NCBI GenBank assembly: GCA_903938815.1 | Contig: CAJAES010000045.1 | Location: forward strand, 1 to 54,323 | DNA: 54,323 bases | Origin: an uncultured beta proteobacterium | GTDB lineage: Bacteria; Pseudomonadota; Gammaproteobacteria; Burkholderiales; Burkholderiaceae_C | Direction of reading: 5' to 3' | Shown: positions 40,294 to 50,271 of the stretch, piece by piece | Layout: the number at the start of each line of letters is the position of its first letter | Numbering within the stretch: position 1 is the stretch's first letter | Position numbers and translations under genes: made by a program | The notes under the pieces: generated by a model | Databases searched by the model: none | Told to the model about the DNA's origin: nothing | The model's input: only the letters and a program-made list of their open reading frames with translations

Positions 40294-41502
40294 ATGAACG
40301 CCCCGGAAACCACCCAGTCCCGCCCGATGCCGCACGTGCTGAACACGTACGGCCGCCTGCCCATCGCGCTGGCGCACGGCCGAGGCTGCTGGGTCTGGGA
40401 CACCCATGGCAAGAAGTACCTCGACGGTCTGGGCGGCATTGCCGTCAACACGCTGGGGCACGCACACCCGAAGCTCGTGCCCGCGCTGCAGGACCAGATC
40501 GGCAAGCTGATCCACTGCTCCAACTACTACGAGGTGCCGCTGCAGGAGCAGCTGGCCACGAAGCTGTGCGAGCTGTCCGGGCTGTCGGGCGCCTTCTTCT
40601 GCTCCACCGGGCTCGAGGCCAACGAAGGGGCGCTGAAGATCGCGCGCAAGTACGGCCATGACCGTGGCATCGAGCGCCCGGAGATCATCGTCTACGAGGG
40701 CGCCTTCCACGGGCGCTCCATCGCCACGCTGTCGGCCACCGCCAACCCGAAGGTGCAGGCCGGCTTCGGCCCGCTGGTGGAAGGCTTCGTGCGGGTGCCG
40801 CTGAACGACCTGGCCGCGGTCGAGCACGTCGCGCGCACCAACCCCAACGTCGTGGCCGTGTTCCTGGAGACCATCCAGGGCGAAGGCGGCATCCACCCGA
40901 GCCGCTGGGATTACCTTCGCAGCCTGCGCGCCCTGTGCGACCGCCAGGAATGGCTGCTGATGCTCGACGAGGTGCAATGCGGCATCGGCCGCACCGGCAA
41001 GTGGTTCGCGCACCAGTGGGCAGGCGTCGTGCCCGACGTGATGCCGCTGGCCAAGGGCCTGGGCTCGGGCGTGCCGATCGGCGCCATCGTCTGCGGCCCC
41101 AAGGCCGTGAACGTGCTCGGCCCGGGCAACCACGGCACCACCTTCGGCGGCAACCCGCTGGCCATGCGTGCGGGCGTCGAGACGCTGCGCATCATGGAAG
41201 AAGACGGCCTGATGGCCAACGCGGCGCACGTGGGCGGACTACTTTCCGGTGGCCTGAAGCAGGCGCTCTCCGGCGTGGCCGGCGTGGTGGAGGTGCGCGG
41301 CGCGGGCCTGATGATCGGCATCGAGCTCGACCGCCCCTGCGGCGTGATCCTGCAGCGCGCCGCCGACGCCGGGCTGATGCTCAGCGTCACGGCCGACCGC
41401 GTGATCCGACTGGTGCCGCCGCTGATCCTGTCGGCCGACGAGGCCGCGCAGATCGTCGCGATCCTCGCACCGCTGGTGCGGGAATTCCTCGCCACCCCAT
41501 GA
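40294..41502 (+). CDS. argD: Acetylornithine/succinyldiaminopimelate aminotransferase
   Basis: A 402-residue PLP enzyme of class III that makes N-acetylornithine from the semialdehyde in arginine biosynthesis, with possible lysine-pathway activity. Motifs: CSTGLEANEGALKIARK for the cofactor phosphate, IVYEGAFHGRSIATLS, LMLDEVQCGIGRTGKW, the PLP lysine in MPLAKGLGSGVP, and NHGTTFGGNPLA. It is followed by argF with a start region overlapping the argD stop, so the pair forms an operon. Confidence 0.94.
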   Translation: MNAPETTQSRPMPHVLNTYGRLPIALAHGRGCWVWDTHGKKYLDGLGGIAVNTLGHAHPKLVPALQDQIGKLIHCSNYYEVPLQEQLATKLCELSGLSGAFFCSTGLEANEGALKIARKYGHDRGIERPEIIVYEGAFHGRSIATLSATANPKVQAGFGPLVEGFVRVPLNDLAAVEHVARTNPNVVAVFLETIQGEGGIHPSRWDYLRSLRALCDRQEWLLMLDEVQCGIGRTGKWFAHQWAGVVPDVMPLAKGLGSGVPIGAIVCGPKAVNVLGPGNHGTTFGGNPLAMRAGVETLRIMEEDGLMANAAHVGGLLSGGLKQALSGVAGVVEVRGAGLMIGIELDRPCGVILQRAADAGLMLSVTADRVIRLVPPLILSADEAAQIVAILAPLVREFLATP

Positions 41503-41519
41503 AGCCGGGCGCCACGCTG

Positions 41520-42431
41520 ATGAAGCACTATCTCCAGTTCAAGGATCTGCGCACCGAGGAATACGCCTACCTGCTCGAGCGCACGCGCATCATCAAGACG
41601 CGCTTCAAGAACTACGAGCGCTACCAGCCGCTGGTGGACCGCACGCTGGCGATGATCTTCGAGAAGGCCAGCACCCGCACCCGCGTGAGCTTCGAGGCCG
41701 GCATGTACCAGATGGGCGGCTCGGTGGTGCACCTGACCACCGGCGACAGCCAGCTCGGCCGCGCCGAGCCCGTGGCCGACAGCGCGCGCGTGATCAGCCG
41801 CATGGTCGACATCGTGATGATCCGCACCTACGAGCAATCCAAGCTCGAGGCCTTTGCGGCGCACTCGCGCGTGCCGGTCATCAACGGGCTGACGAACGAA
41901 TACCACCCCTGTCAGATCCTGGCCGACATCTTCACCTACATCGAGCGCCGCGGAAGCATCGAGGGCAAGGTGGTGGCCTGGGTGGGCGACGGTAACAACA
42001 TGGCCAACACCTGGCTGCAGGCGGCCGAGACCCTGGGGTTCACGGTCCACGTGAGCACGCCCAGCGGCTACGAGATCGACCCCGCCGTGGCGGGCATCCG
42101 CAACCGCGACTGCTACAAGGTCTTCAAGCACCCGCTGGAAGCCTGTGCCGGCGCGCACCTGGTCACGACCGACGTCTGGACCAGCATGGGTTACGAGGCC
42201 GAGAACGAGCAGCGCCGCAAGGCGTTCGTCGACTGGTGCGTGGACGACGAGATGATGGCCGTGGCCCAGCCCGACGCGCTCTTCATGCACTGCCTGCCGG
42301 CGCACCGCGGCGAGGAAGTCACCGCCGAGGTCATCGACGGCCCGCAGTCGGTGGTCTGGGACGAAGCCGAGAACCGCATGCACGTGCAGAAGGCGCTGAT
42401 GGAATACCTGCTGCTGGGCCGCATCGGGTAG
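41520..42431 (+). CDS. argF: Ornithine carbamoyltransferase
   Basis: A 303-residue enzyme that joins carbamoyl phosphate to ornithine to give citrulline. The carbamoyl-phosphate motif is KASTRTR, followed by HPCQILAD and the ornithine-side FMHCLPAHRGEEV, all intact. I took the ATG at 41520 because related enzymes start MKHYLQFKDL. An ATG at 41499 overlaps the argD stop by 4 bp (ATGA) and would add MKPGATL; it may be the real coupled start, so this end is uncertain by 21 bp. It converges with the sugar-acid locus, which ends at 42468. Confidence 0.93.
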   Translation: MKHYLQFKDLRTEEYAYLLERTRIIKTRFKNYERYQPLVDRTLAMIFEKASTRTRVSFEAGMYQMGGSVVHLTTGDSQLGRAEPVADSARVISRMVDIVMIRTYEQSKLEAFAAHSRVPVINGLTNEYHPCQILADIFTYIERRGSIEGKVVAWVGDGNNMANTWLQAAETLGFTVHVSTPSGYEIDPAVAGIRNRDCYKVFKHPLEACAGAHLVTTDVWTSMGYEAENEQRRKAFVDWCVDDEMMAVAQPDALFMHCLPAHRGEEVTAEVIDGPQSVVWDEAENRMHVQKALMEYLLLGRIG

Positions 42432-42467
42432 GCAGCACGGCCGGGGTCGAGGCGCCCCGGCGGTCGG

Positions 42468-43208
42468 TCAGTAGGTCGCGCGCCCGCCGGTGATGTCGAA
42501 CACCGCGCCCGTGGAGAAGCTGCAGTCCTCGCTGCTCAGCCAGGCCACCATGGCCGCGATCTCCTGCACTTCCAGCAGGCGGCCCATCGGGATCTTGCCG
42601 AGCATGTAGTCGATGTGCGCCTGCGTCATCTGCTCGAACATCGCCGTCTTGGCGACGGCGGGCGTGATGGCGTTGACGAGGATGCCCTTCGTGGCGGTTT
42701 CCTTGGCCACCGACTTGGTCAGCGCGATCAGTCCCGCCTTGCTGGCGCTGTAGTGCGAGGCATTCGGGTTGCCTTCCTTGCCAGCCACCGAGGCGATGTT
42801 GACGATGCGACCCCAGCCGCGCTGGATCATGTGCGGCACCACGTGCCGGCAGGTCAGGTACGGCGCGATCAGGTTGACCTCGATCACGCGGCGCCAGACG
42901 GCGGGGTCGAGTTCCCAGGTGGTGGCGTTGCCGCCGGTGATGCCGGCGTTGTTGACGAGGATGTCGATGCGCGGCTGCGCGGCCGTGGCCGCTGCCACCG
43001 CGGCGTCGTCGGTGAGCTCCACCACCGCCCCGCTGACAGGCCCCAGCGCCGACAGCGAACGGCACGCGGCGTCGAGCAGCGCGGCATCGATGTCCCAGAT
43101 CACGACGCTGGCGCCGGAGTTCAGCAGACGTTCGGAAATGGCGTAGCCGATGCCCTGCGCTCCGCCGGTGACGACAGCGACACGGCCCTTCAGGTCGATC
43201 TGGTTCAT
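42468..43208 (-). CDS. SDR-family sugar-acid dehydrogenase
   Basis: A 246-residue NAD(P)-dependent oxidoreductase of the short-chain family. Cofactor loop VVTGGAQGIGYAIS, acidic Asp after the second strand (VVIWDIDAA, suggesting NAD preference), NNAGITGG and the catalytic YSASK. The C-terminus ends DITGGRATY, a tail I know from 2-keto-3-deoxy sugar-acid 4-dehydrogenases of the L-rhamnonate/L-fuconate type. That would fit oxidation of the product of the dehydratase at 51330. It is the last gene of the minus-strand locus and overlaps the DenD-like gene by 4 bp. The exact substrate is inference. Confidence 0.82.
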   Translation of the reverse strand: MNQIDLKGRVAVVTGGAQGIGYAISERLLNSGASVVIWDIDAALLDAACRSLSALGPVSGAVVELTDDAAVAAATAAQPRIDILVNNAGITGGNATTWELDPAVWRRVIEVNLIAPYLTCRHVVPHMIQRGWGRIVNIASVAGKEGNPNASHYSASKAGLIALTKSVAKETATKGILVNAITPAVAKTAMFEQMTQAHIDYMLGKIPMGRLLEVQEIAAMVAWLSSEDCSFSTGAVFDITGGRATY

Positions 43209-44212
43209 TGCAAGCCCTTCAATGCGGTCGGATGGCCCGCGCAGTCGGCGATGTACTGGCGGATGATGTCTTCGAAGCAGGCCTCGGGCTGCAGGCCCAG
43301 CCGGGCGGCGCGTTCGGCCGTGGCGCCGCGCGACCAGCCCGCCACGATGCCGGCGATGCGCTCGTCGCGCTGGAAGCTCACGCGGGCGCGCACCTGCGGG
43401 CCGGCCACGGATTCCAGTGCGTCCAGCATCTGCTGCACCGTCACGTTGAGCGCCGGCAGGTTCAGCGCGAGCCGCCCGCCGAAGGCCTCGCGGCTGGCCT
43501 CGTAGACGGCGATCAGCCCTTCCACGGTTCTCTGCGGCGAGGTCACCGGGTGCGACACGCTGGCGTCCACCGGGCAGATGGCCGGCTCGCCGGCGAGCGG
43601 CTCGCGGATGATCCCGCTGAAGAACGAACTGGCGGCGCCGTTGGGCCGCCCAGGGCGCACCGTGACGGTCATCAGCCGCGCGGCGCGGCCGTCGATGAAG
43701 CCCTTGCGGGTCCAGTCGGAGATCAGGTGCTCGCACACGAGCTTGTGCATGCCGTAGCTCGTCTGGGGCGCGGGCAAGGTGGTGTCGGTGACGAGATCTG
43801 GCAGCGGCACGACAGGGTCGGGCCCGAAGACGGCCACCGAACTGGAGAAGACCAGCTTCGCGGGAGCGTGGCCGGCCAGCACGCGCGCGCGCAGCGCATC
43901 GAGCAGCGCCCGCGTGGAATCGAGGTTGGAGCGCAGGCCGAGGTCGAAATCGGCCTCGCACTCCCCGGACACCGCGGAAGCGAGGTGGAACACGCCGTCG
44001 AAAGGCTCGTGCGCCAGTGCTGCGCAGTGGCCGAGCAGCGGGCCCACGCGAGCCTCGACGCGGGCATCTGCGGCCAGGTCTGCGGGCGGCGCGATCTGGT
44101 CGGCGATGACCAGAGATTCGATCGTGCGGCCGTCGAGGCGGCCGCGCGCGAGCAGGGTGCGCGCCAGACGGGCGCCCACGAAACCGGCGCCGCCGGTGAT
44201 CAGCAATCTCAT
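43205..44212 (-). CDS. DenD-like (D-erythronate dehydrogenase type) NAD-dependent epimerase/dehydrogenase
   Basis: A 335-residue extended-SDR protein. Cofactor loop ITGGAGFVGARLAR at the N-terminus, LASAVSGECEADFDLGLRSN (typical of the DenD subfamily), FSSSVAVFG, and the catalytic YGMHK. VRPGRPNGAASSFFSGIIREPLAG is a strong DenD-type stretch. Characterised DenD oxidises D-erythronate at C2. Here a four-carbon or related acid produced by the pathway is the likely substrate, but kinase and isomerase partners of the tetronate route are absent. It is coupled on both sides by 4-bp overlaps. Confidence 0.82.
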   Translation of the reverse strand: MRLLITGGAGFVGARLARTLLARGRLDGRTIESLVIADQIAPPADLAADARVEARVGPLLGHCAALAHEPFDGVFHLASAVSGECEADFDLGLRSNLDSTRALLDALRARVLAGHAPAKLVFSSSVAVFGPDPVVPLPDLVTDTTLPAPQTSYGMHKLVCEHLISDWTRKGFIDGRAARLMTVTVRPGRPNGAASSFFSGIIREPLAGEPAICPVDASVSHPVTSPQRTVEGLIAVYEASREAFGGRLALNLPALNVTVQQMLDALESVAGPQVRARVSFQRDERIAGIVAGWSRGATAERAARLGLQPEACFEDIIRQYIADCAGHPTALKGLQ

Positions 44213-44985
44213 GTCTTGACCGTCCTGGCCCGGGAAGGCGCCTTGAGGGGAACCGCCGGCACGGCCAGCGAAGGCAGCTTGCGGCGGGAGGACAGCACGA
44301 GCTCGATGTCCTCCTTCGCGCCGTCGATCAGCACCAGGATCGCGCGCTCGGCCTTCGCGGGCGAGCGGGCGATCACGGCGTCCAGCACGGCGCGGTGCAG
44401 CGGCAGCGATTCGCGCGGGCCGTCGGGCTTGCTGGTGGAAATCTCGAAGCTGGTGCGCAGCAGCGCCCCGATGGCCTTGCCCATCTGCACCAGCATTCGG
44501 TTGTGGCAGGCGCGCAGCAGGCCCTGGTGGAAGAGCAGGTCGAAGCGGACGTAGTCGCCGCCCTTTTCGATGGCCGATTTCATGCCGGCGAATGCCGCCT
44601 CGATCTCGGCGATGTCAGCCGCGGTGGCCCGTTCGGCCGCCAGCCGCACGGCTGCCGGCTCCACGACGCGGCGCAGTTCCTGCAGGTCGCGAAGGAACTC
44701 GCGCGAGAGGCCGATCTTGCTCTGCCAGGCGACGACATCGGGGTCGAACCAGTTCCACTGCTCGGCCGGCAGCACCCGGGTGCCCACCTTGGGGCCGGTG
44801 CTGACGATGCCCTTGGCCACGAGGGACTTGATCGCCTCGCGCACCACCGTGCGGCTGACGCCGAGCTCCTCGCCCATCGTCGGCTCCGGGGGGATGCTGC
44901 TGCCCACGGGGTAGCGACCCGAGACGATGGCCTCCCCGAGCACGTCGAGCGTGGTGCCGAGAACGTTCTTGATGCTGGACTTCAT
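44209..44985 (-). CDS. GntR-family transcriptional regulator, FadR/FCD subfamily
   Basis: A 258-residue repressor-type regulator. The winged helix-turn-helix occupies the first about 80 residues (IPPEPTMGEELGVSRTVVREAIKSL). The all-helical FCD ligand domain follows, with histidine/aspartate metal-site candidates such as FDLLFHQGLLRACHN. Such regulators bind sugar acids or related carboxylates and repress the adjacent catabolic genes. It lies within the locus between the DenD-like and cupin genes and is coupled to both by 4-bp overlaps. A shared TCATACSATA element in two promoter regions (50225-50234, 51272-51281) is a candidate operator. Confidence 0.9.
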   Translation of the reverse strand: MKSSIKNVLGTTLDVLGEAIVSGRYPVGSSIPPEPTMGEELGVSRTVVREAIKSLVAKGIVSTGPKVGTRVLPAEQWNWFDPDVVAWQSKIGLSREFLRDLQELRRVVEPAAVRLAAERATAADIAEIEAAFAGMKSAIEKGGDYVRFDLLFHQGLLRACHNRMLVQMGKAIGALLRTSFEISTSKPDGPRESLPLHRAVLDAVIARSPAKAERAILVLIDGAKEDIELVLSSRRKLPSLAVPAVPLKAPSRARTVKT

Positions 44986-45365
44986 CCGCGGACGAAGGCG
45001 GTGATCAGGGGCTCGTCACCCACCTGGCGGCTCCAGTGGCCGTGCAGGGCGGCATCGAAGGCCGCCCCGTCGGGCAGGGTGTCGGCGGAGAAGAAGTGCT
45101 GCCCGGGGCCGAAGACGCGCGAGCTGCCGTCCTGCAGACCGATTTCCATCTGCCCGCGCAGGATGAAAACCCATTGCGGCGTGCCGGTGCAATGAAAGCT
45201 GCTGCGAAAGCCGACCGGGCTCTCGCGCAGCTGCAGCCCACCGCTGGGCATCAGCGGCGACAAGCGCGCCTCGGGCTTGCCCTCGGTCAGGTCGATGGGC
45301 ACATCGCGGAAACGCGCGCGGCCGTCGACGTCGGTGAACAGCAGGGTCTGGGTGAAGGTGCTCAT
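44982..45365 (-). CDS. Small cupin-domain protein
   Basis: A 127-residue single-cupin protein. FHCTGTPQWVFILRGQMEIGLQDG matches cupin motif 1 with a reduced histidine set, and FGPGQHFFSADTL motif 2. Such small cupins in sugar-acid loci may act as isomerases, lyases or ligand-binding proteins; here the role is not defined. It is coupled to the GntR and gluconokinase genes by 4-bp overlaps (44982-44985 and 45362-45365). Confidence 0.78.
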   Translation of the reverse strand: MSTFTQTLLFTDVDGRARFRDVPIDLTEGKPEARLSPLMPSGGLQLRESPVGFRSSFHCTGTPQWVFILRGQMEIGLQDGSSRVFGPGQHFFSADTLPDGAAFDAALHGHWSRQVGDEPLITAFVRG

Positions 45366-45886
45366 GTGGCAAGCCCGATGTTGTCGTGCAGACGGCGGCA
45401 GGCTTCGTCCACCAGGGCCTGCGGCGGCAACGCGATGTCGAGCGCGATGGCCGCTTCATCGGGGCCCGGGGGCTCCAGAGTCTGCAGCTGGCTCTGCAGC
45501 AGCGAAGGCGGCATGTAGTGCCCGCTTCGCGCGGCAAGGCGCTCGGCCAGCAGGGCCGGGCTGCCGTGCAGGAACACGAAACGCAGGTCAGGCGCGCCGG
45601 CGCGCAGCAGGTCACGGTAGGCGCGCTTGAGGGCCGAGCACGACACCACCACGCCGCTGGCGGCGGCCGTGGCGTGGCTCAGTTGCGCGGCCACGGCCTG
45701 CAGCCAGCCGTGGCGGTCGGCGTCGGTCAGGGCGATGCCGGCGGCCATGCGGGCCACGTTCTGCTCGGAGTGAAGGGCGTCACCCTCGACGAAGTTGACA
45801 CCCAGACGCGCGGCGAGCGCACGGCCGACGGTGCTCTTGCCGCAACCGCTGACACCCATCACCACCACGCGCCAAGCACGGGCCAC
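45362..45886 (-). CDS. gntK: Gluconokinase
   Basis: A 174-residue P-loop kinase that phosphorylates gluconate to 6-phosphogluconate. Walker A is VMGVSGCGKST (9-19), followed by FVEGDALHSEQNVARMAAG with the substrate-binding aspartate/histidine pair. SCSALKRAYRDLLR and the lid SGHYMPPSLLQSQLQTLE complete the GntK pattern. Length matches the family. It lies 4 bp after the ATPase gene and 4 bp overlapping the cupin gene. Its presence suggests that gluconate, or a close analogue, is one substrate of the locus. Confidence 0.92.
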   Translation of the reverse strand: MARAWRVVVMGVSGCGKSTVGRALAARLGVNFVEGDALHSEQNVARMAAGIALTDADRHGWLQAVAAQLSHATAAASGVVVSCSALKRAYRDLLRAGAPDLRFVFLHGSPALLAERLAARSGHYMPPSLLQSQLQTLEPPGPDEAAIALDIALPPQALVDEACRRLHDNIGLAT

Positions 45887-45890
45887 GGCA

Positions 45891-46940
<1,050 letters not shown>

Positions 46941-46951
46941 GTCTTTGCCTG

Positions 46952-47794
46952 TTAGCTCTTCACTGCGCCGGCGGTCAGGCCAGACACCATGTAACGCTTG
47001 AATGCGTAGTAGATCGCCGCCGGTGGCAGCGCATAGATGACGCCGGTGGCCATCAGCAATTCCCAGGGCGAGTCGTCGGCCCCCAGGAAGTTGCCCAGCG
47101 CCACGGCGAGGGTGAGGTCGGTCTCCTTGCTCAGCAGCAGGAAGCCGTAGAGGTATTCGTTCCAGGCCAGCAGCAGCGAATACGTCCCCACGGCCACCAG
47201 GCTCGGAACCATCAGCGGCACGTACACCAGGCGAAACAGCTGCAGCGGCGTGGCGCCGTCCATGCGGGCGGCTTCATCCAGTTCCCAGGGCAGCTTGTCG
47301 CTGGCCTGCTTGAGCACCCAGATGCAGTACGGCGAGGCGATGGTCACCATCGCCAGCACCAGCGACCACTTGTTGTTGAGCAGCCCGTAGTTGGCCATGG
47401 TCTTGTACATGGGCACGGCCAGGAAGGCGGCCGGGATGAAGTACGTGAACAGCGCCAGGTTCATCACCGTGCGCCCGCCGCGCACCTTCAGGCGGCTGAT
47501 CGCGAAGGCCGCGCAGGTGGACACGAACAGCGTGAGCAGGCCCACTGCCACGGCGATCATCAGGCTGTTGCCCAGCTGCTGCCAGAAGTGCTGCAGGTAC
47601 AGGTGCTTCTGCTCGAACACGACCTGGAAGTTGTCCAGCGTCGGGTTCTTGGGCCACAGGCGGCCAGAGGTGGCGGTGTCGCGCTCTGAAATCGCGAACA
47701 GCACCATGTGATAGACGGGAATCAGCGTCCACAGCAGCACCGGGATGCCGACCAGCAGCAGCTGCGCCTCGGTCAGGATGGCCTTGAGTTTCAT
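46952..47794 (-). CDS. Sugar ABC transporter permease (MalG-like)
   Basis: A 280-residue inner-membrane permease with six predicted helices. The ATPase-coupling EAA loop is ELDEAARMDGATPLQLFRLVYVPL, the form typical of CUT1-family permeases. The N-terminal helix begins at about residue 8 after MKLKAI. It pairs with the other permease and the ATPase. The ATG overlaps the stop of the upstream permease gene by 4 bp (47791-47794). The substrate is probably a sugar acid or sugar alcohol, judged only by context. Confidence 0.92.
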   Translation of the reverse strand: MKLKAILTEAQLLLVGIPVLLWTLIPVYHMVLFAISERDTATSGRLWPKNPTLDNFQVVFEQKHLYLQHFWQQLGNSLMIAVAVGLLTLFVSTCAAFAISRLKVRGGRTVMNLALFTYFIPAAFLAVPMYKTMANYGLLNNKWSLVLAMVTIASPYCIWVLKQASDKLPWELDEAARMDGATPLQLFRLVYVPLMVPSLVAVGTYSLLLAWNEYLYGFLLLSKETDLTLAVALGNFLGADDSPWELLMATGVIYALPPAAIYYAFKRYMVSGLTAGAVKS

Positions 47795-48657
47795 TTGCCC
47801 AGCCTCTTCATCATCAGGAACACCAGAGGCAGCACGAAGGGCAGCGCCACCACGATGGACGCCATGGCCAGCGCAATCTGGTCCAGGCGCAGATAGCGGA
47901 TGCCCAGCGTCGCGAGCACGTGGGTCAGGTCGGCCGGCCCGCCGCCCGTGAGCAGGTAGACGCTGTTGAAGTCCCCGAGCGTCCAGATCAGGCTGAGGAT
48001 GGTGGACGTGAAATACAGGCCCTTCATCGAAGGCCAGGTGATGAAGCGGAACTTCTGCCAGCGCGTGGCGCCGTCGACGCTTGCAGCCTCGTACTGCTCG
48101 GTGGGAATGGCCAGCCGGCCGGCCAGCAGGATCAGCGTCCAGAAGGGCAGGCTCTTCCAGATGTGCATGAGCATCGCGAAGATCATCGCGAGCGTGGGGT
48201 CGTTCAGCCAGTTCGGGCCGTCCAGGCCGGTCATGCGGAAGTAGGTGCTGTTGATGACGCCCCACTCGGGGTTCAGCATGAACCGCACCGAGAGGATCGT
48301 CGGGATCGACGGCACGGCCCAGGGCAGGATGAACAACAGCGACAGCGCCTTGATCCACCAGCGCGTCTGCACGAAGAAGCCCGACAGGCCGAGCGCGATC
48401 ACCATCTTGAGGTTGACCGCGACCAGGAGGAACACCACGGTGTTGATCGCGGTGCGAAAGAAGATGGGGTCGTCCGCCAGCTGTGCGTAGCTGGCAGGGT
48501 CCCGCGCCAGCCAGAGCCCGTAGCAGACGGGGTAGACGACGAAGACCACGAACACCAGGATGTAGGGCAGCACGAGCATGCGGCCCCAGAATTCCCACTG
48601 CGTGAGCGTCTTCGCCGGCTTCGGCGCGGCTTCGGGGTGAACGGTGGCGGCTGTCAT
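47791..48657 (-). CDS. Sugar ABC transporter permease (MalF-like)
   Basis: A 288-residue permease with six helices. The EAA loop is QYEAASVDGATRWQKFRFITWP. The N-terminal cytoplasmic stretch precedes the first helix (LVLPYILVFVVFVVYPV). It forms the heterodimeric channel with the following permease. I chose the ATG at 48657; a GTG 18 bp upstream is possible. The 142-bp gap to the binding-protein gene holds two hairpins (48737-48756 and 48761-48794). Confidence 0.92.
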   Translation of the reverse strand: MTAATVHPEAAPKPAKTLTQWEFWGRMLVLPYILVFVVFVVYPVCYGLWLARDPASYAQLADDPIFFRTAINTVVFLLVAVNLKMVIALGLSGFFVQTRWWIKALSLLFILPWAVPSIPTILSVRFMLNPEWGVINSTYFRMTGLDGPNWLNDPTLAMIFAMLMHIWKSLPFWTLILLAGRLAIPTEQYEAASVDGATRWQKFRFITWPSMKGLYFTSTILSLIWTLGDFNSVYLLTGGGPADLTHVLATLGIRYLRLDQIALAMASIVVALPFVLPLVFLMMKRLGK

Positions 48658-48736
48658 GCGAGGGTCCGGATGCACAAGTCAGGGACTGCTGCGGCATCGG
48701 CTGCGCCGGGCCGCTGGCAGTGCCCACCGGGAGCGA

Positions 48737-48794
48737 GGGCGCCGCTGGCGGCGCCCCCTTCCCCGAAGAACGAAGCGCCGCTGGCGCCTCGGGG
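48737..48794 (-). promoter_or_regulatory. Double hairpin between binding-protein and permease genes
   Basis: GGGCGCCGC (48737-48745) pairs with GCGGCGCCC (48748-48756), and CCCCGA (48761-48766) with TCGGGG (48789-48794), the second enclosing a smaller GCGCC/GGCGC stem. Placed just after the binding-protein stop, it probably protects that part of the mRNA or ends some transcripts, giving more binding protein than permease. Confidence 0.55.
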
Positions 48795-48799
48795 GTGGA

Positions 48800-50173
48800 T
48801 CAGTTCGCGACGGCCTTGATGCGGGCGATCATCTCGTCCACGGCCTTGTCAACCGGCACCTTCTCGTTGAGAACGCGGTTCATCGCCTTGGCCCAGACGT
48901 TTTCGTTGTTCAGCACCGTGAACTTGTAGTTCTTGGTGAATTCGAACGAGCTGGTGCCGGCCATGAACTGGTTGTAGACAGCCGTGCGGTGCGGGTCGGC
49001 CTTCCAGAACGGACGCTGCTGCGCCGCCTTGGTGACCGGGAACCAGCGGCCCTGGGAGCCCTCGACATAAGGCGTCAGGTTGGCTTCGTCCAGCATGAAG
49101 GCCACGAACTGCTTGGCAGCCGCCTTGTTCTTGCTGTCCTTGAAGATGACACCGGTCTTGACGGCGGCACGATAGGTCATCTTGCTGCCGTCGGGCTTGT
49201 TGGGGAAGCCGGCCGTGGCGATCTTCTGCTCGTAGTTCGCCTTGGCGGTGGCGCGCTGCGCTTCGGTCAGGGAGGCGTTCGTGGAGTCGTCGAGCCACTT
49301 CGCGGCGATGGAGATCGTCGCGTTGTGGGTCAGCGCGATCGTCTTGTTGTGGAAGGCGACGTTGTTGTCCGGGTCCTTCCAGCTCGTCGACGACGGCGGG
49401 GTGCAGCCCTTGGTGTAGACCGCGGTGTAGTCCGTGACGGCATTGATGAGCGCGGCACGAACGGTCGGGTCATCGACCAGCAGCTTGCCGGAGTCGTTGA
49501 CCAGCTTGACGTTGTACGCGTCCATGAAGGTCAGGAACGAGAAGAACGAGTCGCTCGCGTCCACGCCCATCGGGAAACCGGTGCCGAAGGCGCGATTGCC
49601 CGTCTTCTGGCGGTAGCCGGTCTGGACCTTCTCGCACCAGAAGCTCCAGTAGCCCGCCCAGTCCTTCGGGATGTCGCTTTCCTTGAAGCCCGCATCGGTC
49701 AGCATGTCCTTCCAGTACTGGATGTGCATGGTCTGCTGCTTGATCGGGAAGGCGTAGTACGCCCGGCTCTGGTTGGTGCTGTTGTAGAGGAAGGTCGTGC
49801 TCAGCGCCTGCGGCTCGAACTTGGCGCGCAACGGGTCGATGATGCTGGTCAGGTCTTCCAGCTTGCCTTCGTAGGCCCACTTGGCGGTGACCTGGAAGTC
49901 GTACACGTCGGCGTAGGACACGTCGGGCGGATTGCCCGCGTCCATGGCGGCGACCGACTTCGGGATCGACTCCTGCGGCGCGTACAGGCTCAGGTCGACC
50001 TTGATCTTCGGGTACTTGGTCTCGAACTTCTTGATGGCGGCGAACAGCGCGTCGTCCTCGCCCTTGTAGTAACCCTTGGCCCACCAGACGGTGAGCTTTT
50101 CCTGGGCGGCGGCGGGGCCTGAGGCCACCAGGCCCGCGGCAAACAGCGCGGCCATCAACATCTTCAGCTTCAT
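48800..50173 (-). CDS. Sugar ABC transporter substrate-binding protein
   Basis: A 457-residue periplasmic binding protein. A signal peptide (about residues 1-23, MKLKMLMAALFAAGLVASG, cut after AAAQ) leads into EKLTVWWAKGYYKGEDDALFAAIKKF, typical of CUT1 extracellular solute-binding proteins. DVSYADVYDFQ and FSFLTFMDAY follow. It delivers the substrate to the two permeases. AGGAGA at 50184-50189 is a good ribosome-binding site. Its promoter region (50174-50271) contains a possible GntR operator (50225-50234) that overlaps a TACGAT -10-like element. It is the first gene of the minus-strand transcript. Confidence 0.92.
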   Translation of the reverse strand: MKLKMLMAALFAAGLVASGPAAAQEKLTVWWAKGYYKGEDDALFAAIKKFETKYPKIKVDLSLYAPQESIPKSVAAMDAGNPPDVSYADVYDFQVTAKWAYEGKLEDLTSIIDPLRAKFEPQALSTTFLYNSTNQSRAYYAFPIKQQTMHIQYWKDMLTDAGFKESDIPKDWAGYWSFWCEKVQTGYRQKTGNRAFGTGFPMGVDASDSFFSFLTFMDAYNVKLVNDSGKLLVDDPTVRAALINAVTDYTAVYTKGCTPPSSTSWKDPDNNVAFHNKTIALTHNATISIAAKWLDDSTNASLTEAQRATAKANYEQKIATAGFPNKPDGSKMTYRAAVKTGVIFKDSKNKAAAKQFVAFMLDEANLTPYVEGSQGRWFPVTKAAQQRPFWKADPHRTAVYNQFMAGTSSFEFTKNYKFTVLNNENVWAKAMNRVLNEKVPVDKAVDEMIARIKAVAN

Positions 50174-50224
50174 GCGTGTGTCTCCTGTAGGAATGCGTCG
50201 GACAGCGTCTGGGCGCCGTGGGCT

Positions 50225-50234
50225 TATCGTATGA
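50225..50234. promoter_or_regulatory. Candidate GntR operator (TCATACGATA)
   Basis: On the minus strand this reads TCATACGATA, inside a wider ATCATACGAT palindrome-like element that overlaps a TACGAT -10-like box 52 bp before the binding-protein ATG. It differs by one base from the element at 51272-51281. Confidence 0.4.
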
Positions 50235-50271
50235 TGATTGAACGGAAGCGAACCCGGGGATTTCCCTGAAC

